A DNA stretch of 64,000 nt from Marinobacter oulmenensis. Lineage in GTDB: Bacteria; Pseudomonadota; Gammaproteobacteria; Pseudomonadales; Oleiphilaceae. This document shows positions 56,327 through 64,000 of this stretch, in pieces. Position 1 is the first letter of the stretch; every line of letters starts with the position of its first letter. The DNA lies in NCBI RefSeq assembly GCF_014201735.1, contig NZ_JACHFE010000003.1, forward strand, positions 62,001-126,000, given 5' to 3'. Under the pieces are notes generated by a model, which saw only the letters and a list, made by a program, of their open reading frames with translations, ran no database searches and was not told where the DNA came from. The translations under genes were made by a program, and so were the position numbers.

Positions 56327-57564
56327 TTCGCCTGCTGTTGATCCTGCTGGTTGCCCTGCTGCTCGGGACCGGCCTGTCCCTCGGCCTGGCCTATGATCTC
56401 GGGTACATCCGCATCAGTCTGGGCAATTACCTGGTCGAAACCAATTTCTGGGTCGGGCTGGGCCTGTTTCTGCTGCTGGTGGTGCTGGGCGTGTTCCTGG
56501 TCAACACCTCCCGGCGACTGCGCCAGGGTTCCGGCATGCTCTCGGGCTGGTTTGCCCGCAGCGGCGAGCGCCGGGCCCGCCGCCGCACCACCCGGGGGCT
56601 ACTGGCGCTGGCCGAGGGCAACTGGCCGCGCGCGCGCAAACTGCTGTCCAGCTCCGCGGCCCATGCCGATACGCCACTGATCAATTACCTGGCTGCCGCT
56701 CACGCGGCCTTCGAGTCCGGTGACTATGAAGCGGTGGACGAACTGCTGCGCAAGGGCTTCGAAAGCACACCGGGGTCGAATATGGCGGTCGGCCTGACCC
56801 AGGCGCAGTTGCAACTGGCCGGCGACCGGCCGGAACAGGCGCTGGCCACGCTGCTGCGACTGCGCAAGGAATCGCCGCACCACCCGTTTGTCCTGAAACT
56901 GCTGAAAAACGCCTACCTGCGCCTGGAAGACTGGCGGGAACTGTCCCGGCTGATCCCGGAACTGCGCAAGCGTAACGTGCTACCCGAAACCGAGCTCAAC
57001 GAGCTGGAGCGTCAGGTCTGGCACAACCTGCTGGAGAAAGCCGCCGAGGACTGCGAGCGCAAACAGCGGGACAACCCGGAAGCCTCCCTCAAGACGCTGA
57101 CACACCTGTGGGATGAAATGCCGGGGTTTGTCCGGCGCGACGAGTTCACCATCCGGGATTACGCCCGCCTGCTGGCCCGGCTGGGCGATGAGGCCCAGGC
57201 GGAAACCTTGCTGCGCAAGGTGCTCCGGCACCACTGGAGTGATGAGCTGATCAACCTCTACGGCCGACTGCAGGGCACCGAACCGGAAGAGCAACTGTTG
57301 ATCGCCGAACAGTGGCTGAAAGACCGCCCCAACAATGCCGAGCTGTTGCTGGCGCTGGGCCGCCTGAGCCTGCGCAACGAACTCTGGGGCAAAGCCCGGG
57401 AGTACTTCGAAACCAGCCTGAAACTGCACCGCAAACGGGAGACACTGGCAGAACTCAGCCGCCTGAACGCCCACATGGGGCAGGAAGAGGCCAGCATCAA
57501 ACTGATGATGCAGGGACTGGAAGCCGACCACGGCCTGCCGGAATTGCCCATGCCCCGGGCCTGA
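56323..57564 (+). CDS. hemY: HemY-family membrane TPR protein
   Basis: 413 residues with two N-terminal membrane helices (residues ~3-25 and 40-62: FWVGLGLFLLLVVLGVFLV) and a long helical repeat region resembling TPRs in the rest. It is found next to hemX in most gammaproteobacteria. It is not the HemY protoporphyrinogen oxidase of Gram-positives. The start ATG overlaps the hemX stop. It is followed by a strong terminator. Confidence 0.92.
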   Translation: MIRLLLILLVALLLGTGLSLGLAYDLGYIRISLGNYLVETNFWVGLGLFLLLVVLGVFLVNTSRRLRQGSGMLSGWFARSGERRARRRTTRGLLALAEGNWPRARKLLSSSAAHADTPLINYLAAAHAAFESGDYEAVDELLRKGFESTPGSNMAVGLTQAQLQLAGDRPEQALATLLRLRKESPHHPFVLKLLKNAYLRLEDWRELSRLIPELRKRNVLPETELNELERQVWHNLLEKAAEDCERKQRDNPEASLKTLTHLWDEMPGFVRRDEFTIRDYARLLARLGDEAQAETLLRKVLRHHWSDELINLYGRLQGTEPEEQLLIAEQWLKDRPNNAELLLALGRLSLRNELWGKAREYFETSLKLHRKRETLAELSRLNAHMGQEEASIKLMMQGLEADHGLPELPMPRA

Positions 57565-57582
57565 CCGGGCGAAGCCGCGCAC

Positions 57583-57619
57583 AAAAAAGGCCGGGGCTGG
57601 CGACAGCCCCGGCCTTTTT
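57583..57619. terminator. Bidirectional Rho-independent terminator
   Basis: GGCCGGGGCTG pairs perfectly with CAGCCCCGGCC around GCGA. An A-run precedes and a T-run follows, between the convergent hemY and flavin-reductase genes. Confidence 0.95.
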
Positions 57620-57638
57620 GGTCAGCGTCGGTGCGACC

Positions 57639-58373
57639 TCAGGTACGCGGTGCATACTCCAGCACATCGGAAAAGAAAGCGGCTTCCGGCAGGCCCTGCT
57701 CCAGCAGAGCATCCATCAGGGTATAAACCATGGTCGGTGAGCCACTGGCATGCACTTCCACATTCTGCCAGTCCACACCGGACGCCAGCACCGCCCGGAC
57801 CAGTGGCTGGTGGTGCCCTTCCCAGTCGTTGTCCTCATCGTCCCGCACCACGGGGACAAAGGTGAAATTGGACCACTCGTCGTGCCAGGACTGGGCCAGA
57901 TCCTTCAGGTACATATCCTCCGGCTTGCGCACCCCCCAGTAGAGCTTGACCGGATGCTGGAACTGCTGCTCACCCAGATACTCGATCAGACTCTTCATCT
58001 GGGCGAAGCCGGTTCCGGCCGCCACCAGCAGCATGGGTTTGTCCGGCACCGAGGCCAGGCAGGCTTTACCGTTCGGCAGCAGCACCGACACATCCTGGCC
58101 GGAGGTCAGCGCATCAATCACTTTGCGGGCCGAGCCCCAGTCAGGCGATGCCTGAATCTGAAGTTCGATGTATTCGGCCGAGGGGCTGCTGGCAATGGAA
58201 AAATAGCAGGGATCGGCATCCGGCAGGTTCACCGCCAGGTACTGCCCGGCAAAGAAATCGACCGTGTCCCGCTCAGGCAACTGCAGCTGTACACGATAGA
58301 CATCATGACTGATGGAACGAACATCCACCACGTGAGCCAGGTGTTCCCGGGGGTTAGCATTTGGTGATGCCAT
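57639..58373 (-). CDS. NAD(P)H-flavin reductase (Fre-like)
   Basis: 244 residues of the ferredoxin-NADP reductase superfamily, Fre/LuxG branch. The NAD(P) part has LLVAAGTGFAQMKSLIEYL and the later YWGVRKPEDMYL and HASGSPTMVYT. The flavin-binding motif, R-P-F-S in E. coli Fre, reads C-Y-F-S here, so the flavin-contact Arg is replaced. The ATG at 58373 gives MASPNANPREHLAHVVDV; an upstream frame is not supported. It lies after ubiD, as in Pseudomonas. Confidence 0.88.
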   Translation of the reverse strand: MASPNANPREHLAHVVDVRSISHDVYRVQLQLPERDTVDFFAGQYLAVNLPDADPCYFSIASSPSAEYIELQIQASPDWGSARKVIDALTSGQDVSVLLPNGKACLASVPDKPMLLVAAGTGFAQMKSLIEYLGEQQFQHPVKLYWGVRKPEDMYLKDLAQSWHDEWSNFTFVPVVRDDEDNDWEGHHQPLVRAVLASGVDWQNVEVHASGSPTMVYTLMDALLEQGLPEAAFFSDVLEYAPRT

Positions 58374-58464
58374 ATTGGCTGGTATCTCCGGTTCGAAACA
58401 ACGGACGGCCCGTGATCGCCTCGCGGCGAGGGGCCAGCCGGAAGAATGAGTGTGTCTGCCTTTG

Positions 58465-59952
58465 TCAGTCGGGGCGCCCGGGGGGAATTTCAATACCCAG
58501 GCTGTCCCAGATATCGTCAACCCGCTGCCTGACCTCTTCGGTCATGGCAATGGCCGTGCCCCATTCCCGGTCCGTCTCACCGGGCCATTTGCTGGTTGCA
58601 TCCATCCCCATCTTGGAGCCCAGGCCCGAGACCGGCGATGCGAAATCCAGGTAGTCGATGGGCGTGTTTTCAACCATCGTGGTGTCCCTGACCGGATCCA
58701 TCCGGGTGGTCATGGCCCAGATCACGTCTTCCCAGTTGCGGGCGTCCACGTCGTCATCGGTCACGATTACAAACTTGGTGTACATGAACTGGCGCAGGAA
58801 CGACCAGACCCCCATCATCACCCGCTTGGCGTGACCGGGGTACTGCTTCTTCATGGTGACCACGGCGAGCCGGTAGGAACAGCCTTCCGGTGGCAGATAG
58901 AAATCGACAATTTCCGGGAACTGCTTCTGCAGGATAGGGATGAACACTTCGTTCAGCGCAACCCCGAGAACCGCCGGTTCATCCGGCGGCCGGCCGGTAT
59001 AGGTACTGTGGTAGATGGCATCCCGGCGGCGGGTGATCCGCTCGACGGTGAAGACCGGAAACTCGTCCACCTCATTGTAGTACCCGGTGTGGTCGCCAAA
59101 GGGGCCCTCCGGCGCGGTGTCATCCGGGTAGATATAGCCTTCCAGCACGATCTCGGCACTGGCGGGCACCTGCAGGTCACTGAGCCCGGCTTTCACCAGT
59201 TCCGTGCGGCCGCCCCTGAGCAGACCCGCGAACGCGTACTCCGAGAGGGTATCCGGCACCGGTGTCACAGCACCCAGAATGGTGGCCGGGTCGGCGCCCA
59301 GGGCGACGGCGACCGGATAGGGCTTGTCGGGATTGGCGTGCCGGAATTCCTGATAATCCAGGGCCCCGCCACGATGGCTCAGCCAGCGCATGATCAGACG
59401 ATTGCGACCAATCAGTTGCTGACGGTAGATACCCAGGTTCTGGCGTTCCTTGTGAGGCCCGCGGGTAATCACCAGAGGCCAGGTAACCAGCGGCCCGGCA
59501 TCACCAGGCCAGCATTGCTGGATGGGAATCTGGTAGAGGTCGACGTCGTCTTTCTCGACAACAACCTCCTGACAGGGAGCCGAGCGCAGCACCTTCGGGC
59601 TCATGCGCATCACCTGACGGAACACCGGCAGCTTGTCGATGGCATCCCGGAAGCCCTTGGGAGGATCCGGCTCTTTCAGAAATGCCAGCAGTTTGCCGAT
59701 GTCCCTGAGGGCGGTGACATTGTCCTGCCCCATCCCCAGGGCCACGCGCCGGGGCGTACCGAAAAGGTTGGCCAGCACCGGCATGTCATACCCCTTGGGG
59801 TTTTCAAACAGCAGTGCCGGACCTTTCGCCCGCAGGGTGCGGTCACAGATTTCCGTCATTTCCAGGTGTGGATCCACTTCCACACGGATGCGTTTCAGCT
59901 CACCCAGCCGCTCCAACTGGGTGATGAAGTCTCGCAGGTCACTGTAGTTCAT
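58465..59952 (-). CDS. ubiD: 4-Hydroxy-3-polyprenylbenzoate decarboxylase
   Basis: Decarboxylates the polyprenyl-hydroxybenzoate intermediate of ubiquinone using prenylated FMN made by UbiX. It is 495 aa, the E. coli length. Recognisable segments are [19 protein letters not shown] at the start, [20 protein letters not shown] (active-site Glu region) and [15 protein letters not shown] near the C-terminus. It is transcribed with the flavin reductase after a 91-base gap and lies downstream of rho. The ubiK gene at 20.4 kb belongs to the same pathway. Confidence 0.96.
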   Translation of the reverse strand: MNYSDLRDFITQLERLGELKRIRVEVDPHLEMTEICDRTLRAKGPALLFENPKGYDMPVLANLFGTPRRVALGMGQDNVTALRDIGKLLAFLKEPDPPKGFRDAIDKLPVFRQVMRMSPKVLRSAPCQEVVVEKDDVDLYQIPIQQCWPGDAGPLVTWPLVITRGPHKERQNLGIYRQQLIGRNRLIMRWLSHRGGALDYQEFRHANPDKPYPVAVALGADPATILGAVTPVPDTLSEYAFAGLLRGGRTELVKAGLSDLQVPASAEIVLEGYIYPDDTAPEGPFGDHTGYYNEVDEFPVFTVERITRRRDAIYHSTYTGRPPDEPAVLGVALNEVFIPILQKQFPEIVDFYLPPEGCSYRLAVVTMKKQYPGHAKRVMMGVWSFLRQFMYTKFVIVTDDDVDARNWEDVIWAMTTRMDPVRDTTMVENTPIDYLDFASPVSGLGSKMGMDATSKWPGETDREWGTAIAMTEEVRQRVDDIWDSLGIEIPPGRPD

Positions 59953-60010
59953 CTAGTGTCCCGTCTGGTGAATTCTCTGACCCACTGAGTTCCTGAAGGG
60001 CTTGCCTGGC

Positions 60011-61273
60011 TCAACGACGCTTCATGGACAGGAAGAACTCTTCGTTGGTCTTGGTATCCTTGAGTTTGTCGAGCAGGAACTCGAGCGCTGCCGTGTCGTC
60101 ATCCATCGAATGCAGCAGTTTTCTCAGGATCCACATCCGCTGCATGTCGGCTTCCGACATCAGCAGGTCTTCCCGGCGGGTGCCGGAGCTGCGGATGTTA
60201 ATGGCCGGATAGACACGCTTTTCGGCGATACGACGGTCCAGATGCACTTCCATGTTACCGGTGCCCTTGAACTCTTCGTAGATCACCTCGTCCATCTTGG
60301 AGCCAGTGTTAACCAGCGAGGTGGCCAGAATGGTCAGGCTGCCGCCCTCTTCGACGTTCCGGGCTGCACCGAAGAAACGCTTGGGTTTCTCCAGGGCGTG
60401 GGCATCCACACCACCGGTCAGTACTTTGCCGGAAGACGGAACCACGGTGTTGTAGGCCCGGGCCAGGCGGGTAATGGAGTCCAGCAGGATCACCACGTCT
60501 TTCTTGTGTTCGACCAGGCGCTTGGCCTTTTCGATCACCATCTCGGCAACCTGAACGTGACGGGCCGGCGGTTCGTCAAAGGTGGACGCCACCACTTCAC
60601 CACGCACGGTGCGCTGCATTTCGGTCACTTCTTCCGGACGCTCGTCAATCAGCAGCACCATCAGGTGACATTCCGGATTGTTCCGGGTGATCGACTGGGC
60701 GATGCCCTGCATCAGCAGGGTTTTACCGGCCTTGGGCGGAGAGACAATCAGGCCACGCTGGCCCTTGCCAATGGGCGCCACCAGGTCCAGAACCCGTGAT
60801 GACAGGTCCTCGGTACTGCCGTTACCCACTTCCAGAACCAGACGCTCCTGTGGAAACAGCGGCGTCAGGTTTTCGAAAAGAATCTTGTTGCGGGCGTTGT
60901 CCGGCTTATCGAAATTGATTTCCGCGACTTTCAGCAGGGCGAAATAACGCTCGCTGTCTTTGGGAGGACGGATTTTGCCGGCGATGGTGTCACCCGTCCG
61001 CAGGTTGAAGCGGCGGATCTGGCTGGGAGACACGTAAATGTCGTCAGGGCCGGCGAGATAGGAGGCATCTGCAGAGCGCAGAAAGCCGAAACCGTCCTGC
61101 AGAATCTCCAGTACACCGTCTCCGTAAATGTCCTCGCCGCTCTTTGCGTGCTTCTTCAGAATGGTGAAGATCACGTCCTGCTTGCGCGAACGCGCCAGGT
61201 TATCGAGGCCCATTTCCTGCGCGATGTCGAGCAGTTCGGGCATGGATTTCTGCTTGAGTTCAGTAAGATTCAT
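60011..61273 (-). CDS. rho: Transcription termination factor Rho
   Basis: Hexameric RNA-dependent helicase. It is 420 aa with no insertion domain. The N-terminal RNA-binding domain has [20 protein letters not shown], then [19 protein letters not shown] and [12 protein letters not shown]. Walker A is [13 protein letters not shown], Walker B is [16 protein letters not shown], and the Q-loop region [17 protein letters not shown] follows. It is divergent from moaB; trxA, which precedes rho in E. coli and Pseudomonas, is not present. Confidence 0.98.
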   Translation of the reverse strand: MNLTELKQKSMPELLDIAQEMGLDNLARSRKQDVIFTILKKHAKSGEDIYGDGVLEILQDGFGFLRSADASYLAGPDDIYVSPSQIRRFNLRTGDTIAGKIRPPKDSERYFALLKVAEINFDKPDNARNKILFENLTPLFPQERLVLEVGNGSTEDLSSRVLDLVAPIGKGQRGLIVSPPKAGKTLLMQGIAQSITRNNPECHLMVLLIDERPEEVTEMQRTVRGEVVASTFDEPPARHVQVAEMVIEKAKRLVEHKKDVVILLDSITRLARAYNTVVPSSGKVLTGGVDAHALEKPKRFFGAARNVEEGGSLTILATSLVNTGSKMDEVIYEEFKGTGNMEVHLDRRIAEKRVYPAINIRSSGTRREDLLMSEADMQRMWILRKLLHSMDDDTAALEFLLDKLKDTKTNEEFFLSMKRR

Positions 61274-61620
61274 AATGTGTTGGATTTTCAGGAATGGAAA
61301 TAAACGACTGTTGGATAGACAGGGACGCCCTGAACGAATTGGACAAGTAGTAAAGCTGAATCAGAAGCTGGCCTGGTGGAGCAAGCCGGTGTGTGGAAGC
61401 CGGAATTGTTTGCTGAAGCCAGTAGAATGGGAACATCCGTTCGCCGGGCAAGAAGGATCATCGACCACCTTGCCAGCGAATGTCAAGGTTTATGACCCAA
61501 ATGAAGACAATTTTCTATCCCGAATCATGACCGTAAGCAAATTTCTGTCTTTACGACAGCGCTTCACTTGTCTTTCCGCCTTCGAGATACTGGCCGGATA
61601 ACCCGATAACGGAGCCAGCC
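61274..61620. other. Intergenic region with probable rho leader
   Basis: 347 bases between divergent rho and moaB. On the minus strand, TTGACA (complement of 61481-61486) and GATGAT (complement of 61457-61462) are 18 bases apart, predicting a start near 61450 and a ~175-base rho leader. A 63-codon minus frame there lacks a convincing ribosome site. No trxA, tRNA or clear riboswitch is seen. Confidence 0.5.
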
Positions 61621-62181
61621 ATGACCACAGACTTCACGCCACTGAACATCGCCATCCTGACGGTTTCCGATACCCGCGGCCCGGAAAACGACAGCTCGGG
61701 CCAGTACCTGGAGGACAGCGTAGTGGCTGCCGGCCATCAGGTGCAGGCCAGACGCCTGCTGCCGGATGATGTCTATCTGATCCGGGCGCTGGCGGGGCTC
61801 TGGATTGCGGACCCCGCGATCCACGCCGTCCTGATCACCGGCGGTACCGGCTTTCAGGAGCGGGACGGCACCCCGGAAGCGATCACACCTCTGCTGGAAA
61901 AGATCATCGACGGCTTTGGCGAGCAATTCCGGCAGATCTCGGCTGACGAGATTGGCAGCTCCACCATCCAGTCAAGGGCACTGGCGGGACTGGCCAACCA
62001 CACCCTGATTTTCTGCCTGCCCGGTTCTACCGGCGCCTGCCGGACGGGCTGGACCCGGCTATTGAAGGACCAGCTCGACAACCGTCACAAACCCTGCAAT
62101 TTCGCCGAACTGGCCCTGCGCAAACCGGAACGGGCCATGTCCCGGCTGTGGGACGTCATCGGCGACCGCGCCCAACACTGA
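61621..62181 (+). CDS. moaB: Molybdenum cofactor biosynthesis protein MoaB
   Basis: A MogA/MoaB-type molybdopterin-binding protein involved in adenylation of molybdopterin; in bacteria without MogA it may act in its place. It is 186 aa, with NIAILTVSDTRGPENDSSG, the substrate loop ITGGTGFQERDGTPEAI, and FCLPGSTGACRTGW in the second half. It is the first gene of the molybdenum-cofactor group, 12 bases before moeA. Confidence 0.94.
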   Translation: MTTDFTPLNIAILTVSDTRGPENDSSGQYLEDSVVAAGHQVQARRLLPDDVYLIRALAGLWIADPAIHAVLITGGTGFQERDGTPEAITPLLEKIIDGFGEQFRQISADEIGSSTIQSRALAGLANHTLIFCLPGSTGACRTGWTRLLKDQLDNRHKPCNFAELALRKPERAMSRLWDVIGDRAQH

Positions 62182-62193
62182 CCGGAGCCCGTC

Positions 62194-63402
62194 ATGCCAG
62201 AACAGCAGCTGACCACACTGGAAACAGCACTGGAACTGATCCTTGAGCATGCACCACGGATTCAGACCGTCGAAGCCCTGCCCCTGTCCGACTGCCTCGG
62301 GCGGGTGCTCGCCCGGGACCAGGAGGTACCCGCCGATGTGCCGCCCACCGACAACAGTGCGGTAGACGGCTACGCCCTGGACCATGAAACGGAGGCCACA
62401 ACCCTGCCGGTCTCCGATCGCATTCCCGCAGGGTCTTCGCCGGGCCCACTCAAGCCGGGCACCGCCGCCCGGATATTTACTGGCTCCCCGGTTCCCAGGG
62501 GGGCGACCGCCGTGGTCATGCAGGAAAAAGTCGAGCGCGAAGGCGACAGAATCCGACTGTTGGCGGCTGCCAGCGCCGGGCAGAACATCCGGCGCCAGGG
62601 CCAGGACCTGAAGCGCGGGGCTCTGGCCCTGGCCGGAGGCACACGCATACGGCCACAGGAGATGGGCCTGCTGGCGTCCATGGGCGTGGACACTGTAACC
62701 GTCCAGAAACGGCTTCGGGTCGCGGTGTTGACCAGTGGAGACGAACTGGTGGAACCGGGCACAACACTGGCGCCGGGGCAGATCTACAATACCAATCGCT
62801 ACACCCTGCTCGGCCTGTTGTCCCAGGCTGACTGCGAGGTCGTGCTGTGCCACACCCTGGCTGATACCCGCCAGGCGACCCGTGAGTCGCTGGAGGACGC
62901 AGCAGCCCGGGCCGACGTCATTATTACCAGTGGCGGCGTTTCAGTGGGCGAGGAAGACCATATCCGGGCGGTGCTGGAGGAAAACCACCAACTGCGCCTG
63001 TGGCGGCTGGCCATCAAGCCGGGCAAGCCTCTGGCATTCGGCGAAGTCGCCGGCACGCCGGTACTGGGATTGCCGGGCAACCCGGCAGCCGTACTGGTCA
63101 CCTTCCTTATGGTGGTGATGCCTTACATCCGCAAATGCCAGGGCCGTGAGGATCTTTTACCCGTGGGTGAGTGGCTGCCAGCCAGCTTCGGTATTGAGAG
63201 CGCCTCCGTGCGGCGGGAGTTTCTCCGGGTCCGGAAAGTGGAGGTGGACAACACCGTGCAGATCGAGTCCTATCCGAACCAGAGTTCCGGGATGCTGAGC
63301 TCCGCGTGCTGGGCCTCGGGCATTGCCGTGGTACCGGAGAACACCCGGATCCAGCCGGGCGATCCGGTTCGGTATTTCGATTTCACCCAACTGGTGGGGT
63401 AA
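62194..63402 (+). CDS. moeA: Molybdopterin molybdotransferase MoeA
   Basis: Inserts molybdate into adenylylated molybdopterin. It is 402 aa. The N-terminal domain has ADVPPTDNSAVDGYALD, with the conserved Asp. The central MoaB-like domain has TSGDELVEPGTTLAPGQIYN and IITSGGVSVGEEDH; then KPGKPLAFGEV and GLPGNPAAVLVTFL. All main motifs are intact. It overlaps nothing but is 2 bases before moaD. Confidence 0.96.
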   Translation: MPEQQLTTLETALELILEHAPRIQTVEALPLSDCLGRVLARDQEVPADVPPTDNSAVDGYALDHETEATTLPVSDRIPAGSSPGPLKPGTAARIFTGSPVPRGATAVVMQEKVEREGDRIRLLAAASAGQNIRRQGQDLKRGALALAGGTRIRPQEMGLLASMGVDTVTVQKRLRVAVLTSGDELVEPGTTLAPGQIYNTNRYTLLGLLSQADCEVVLCHTLADTRQATRESLEDAAARADVIITSGGVSVGEEDHIRAVLEENHQLRLWRLAIKPGKPLAFGEVAGTPVLGLPGNPAAVLVTFLMVVMPYIRKCQGREDLLPVGEWLPASFGIESASVRREFLRVRKVEVDNTVQIESYPNQSSGMLSSACWASGIAVVPENTRIQPGDPVRYFDFTQLVG

Positions 63403-63404
63403 GT

Positions 63405-63665
63405 ATGAGCGAAACCACCGTCACTGTACTGTTCTTTGCCCGGCTTCGGGAGGAGCTCGAAACCGACAGACTGACCCTGCCGGTTTCGCCGGGGGACACG
63501 GTTGGGGATGTTCTGAGCCGACTGGCAGCCCGTGGTGGCCGCTGGGCACAGCTGCAAGGCGACCAACCGGTCATGATCGCGGTCAATCAGACCATGGCCC
63601 GGCCCGGAACCGCCTTATCAGGCGACGACGAGGTTGCCTTCTTCCCCCCCGTCACCGGAGGCTGA
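63405..63665 (+). CDS. moaD: Molybdopterin synthase small subunit MoaD
   Basis: An 86-residue ubiquitin-like sulfur carrier that ends in the required Gly-Gly (FFPPVTGG). It has VTVLFFARLREELETDRLTL at the start. It lies between moeA and moaE with almost no gap, and its C-terminus is thiocarboxylated for use by MoaE. Confidence 0.95.
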   Translation: MSETTVTVLFFARLREELETDRLTLPVSPGDTVGDVLSRLAARGGRWAQLQGDQPVMIAVNQTMARPGTALSGDDEVAFFPPVTGG

Positions 63666-63666
63666 C

Positions 63667-64000
63667 ATGATTTCCATACAGACCGCAGACTTTGCGCCAG
63701 ACGTCGAGTACCAGGCTCTGAGAGGGGAAGGCGAGGACACCGGCGCCATTGTCACTTTTACCGGCCTGGTCCGGGACTTTGGTGACCGGCAGGGCGTAAC
63801 GGGACTGTTTCTGGAACACTACCCGGGCATGACCGAGCAGGCCATCCAGGCACTGATTGACCAGGCTCATCAGCGCTGGCAGATACAACGCACCCGGGTC
63901 ATTCACCGGGTCGGCAATCTGGATCTGGGTGAGCGAATCGTCTTTGTCGGTGTCGCCAGCGCCCATCGCAAGGACGCCTTTGCCGCCTGCGAATACCTGA
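63667..64000 (+). CDS. moaE: Molybdopterin synthase large subunit MoaE, 3' truncated by window
   Basis: The first ~111 codons lie in the window. Visible family features are the N-terminal MISIQTADFAPDVEYQAL, GAIVTFTGLVRDFGD, LFLEHYPGMTEQAI, and HRVGNLDLGERIVFVGVAS followed by HRKDAFAACEYL. The Lys in HRKDAF matches a residue of the MoaE active site. It starts 1 base after moaD. moaA and moaC are not in the window and may follow. Confidence 0.95.
   Translation, partial: MISIQTADFAPDVEYQALRGEGEDTGAIVTFTGLVRDFGDRQGVTGLFLEHYPGMTEQAIQALIDQAHQRWQIQRTRVIHRVGNLDLGERIVFVGVASAHRKDAFAACEYL

Noticed and set aside
58450..59988. 512-codon open frame antisense to ubiD
   Set aside because: Shadow of a well-identified gene; no family similarity.
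61260..61451. 63-codon minus-strand frame before rho, possible leader peptide
   Set aside because: No convincing ribosome site, overlaps the rho start, and the predicted start site falls at its first codon.

Overview
This 64 kb window is a stretch of core chromosome from a gammaproteobacterium, most probably Marinobacter or a close relative. The evidence is the moderately high GC, the protein sequences, and gene orders shared with Pseudomonas: crc/pyrE, pilTU-yggS-proC-yggT-metXW-rdgB-hemW, comM-ubiK-glnK-amtB, cyaA-lptM-lysA-dapF-xerC, argH-algZR-hemCDXY and fre-ubiD-rho. The genus is an inference. I see no rRNA, tRNA, insertion sequence, prophage or CRISPR array, and no stretch whose composition suggests recent transfer. 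Genes are densely packed on both strands.

Layout. 1-5.2 kb: a crc-like fragment, pyrE, a DUF4124 protein, a DUF2782 protein, polA and an unknown small gene. 5.2-9.1 kb (minus): a FadL-type outer-membrane channel, then pilU and pilT. 9.1-18 kb (plus): yggS, proC, yggT, a dynamin-like GTPase, metX, metW, DUF4426, rdgB, hemW and a small membrane protein. 18-20.6 kb (minus): trmB, comM-like and ubiK. 20.8-22.7 kb: glnK-amtB behind an NtrC/sigma54 control region and closed by a strong terminator. 22.8-25.7 kb: divergent speE and speA. 25.8-27.1 kb: an RpoE/ChrR-type ECF sigma and zinc anti-sigma pair. 27.3-30 kb: tcdA and a cation/proton antiporter. 30-33.5 kb (minus): an oxidoreductase, a thioesterase, a beta-propeller protein and an alpha/beta hydrolase. 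33.6-35 kb: cardiolipin synthase. 35-41.3 kb: a type Vd patatin autotransporter, an overlapping unknown gene, a small periplasmic protein, and a large sensor kinase with two periplasmic binding domains. 41.4-51.4 kb: DUF2789, then the minus-strand run argH-cyaA-lptM-lysA-dapF-DUF484-xerC-dgcP. 51.6-57.6 kb: algZ-algR-hemC-hemD-hemX-hemY. 57.6-61.3 kb (minus): rho, ubiD and a flavin reductase. 61.6-64 kb: moaB-moeA-moaD-moaE, the last cut by the window edge.

How the genes fit together. Several loci bear on surface life and second messengers: PilT/PilU retraction motors, AlgZ/AlgR, class I adenylate cyclase and a GGDEF cyclase. CyaA and the GGDEF protein lie in the same run of genes. Nitrogen sensing (GlnK-AmtB), polyamine synthesis (SpeA, SpeE), tetrapyrrole synthesis (HemC, HemD and accessory proteins), molybdenum cofactor and lysine/arginine/methionine synthesis make up most of the rest.

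The most interesting signals are regulatory or architectural. They are a mirror-symmetric overlapping promoter pair between speE and speA, a probable CTG start for algZ, a complete NtrC/sigma54 control region for glnK, an ECF-type promoter ahead of the sigma/ChrR pair, the dynamin-like GTPase inserted in a conserved gene order, the orphan two-sensor-domain kinase, and a PlpD-type autotransporter overlapping an uncharacterised gene. I found no clear new defence or mobile system.
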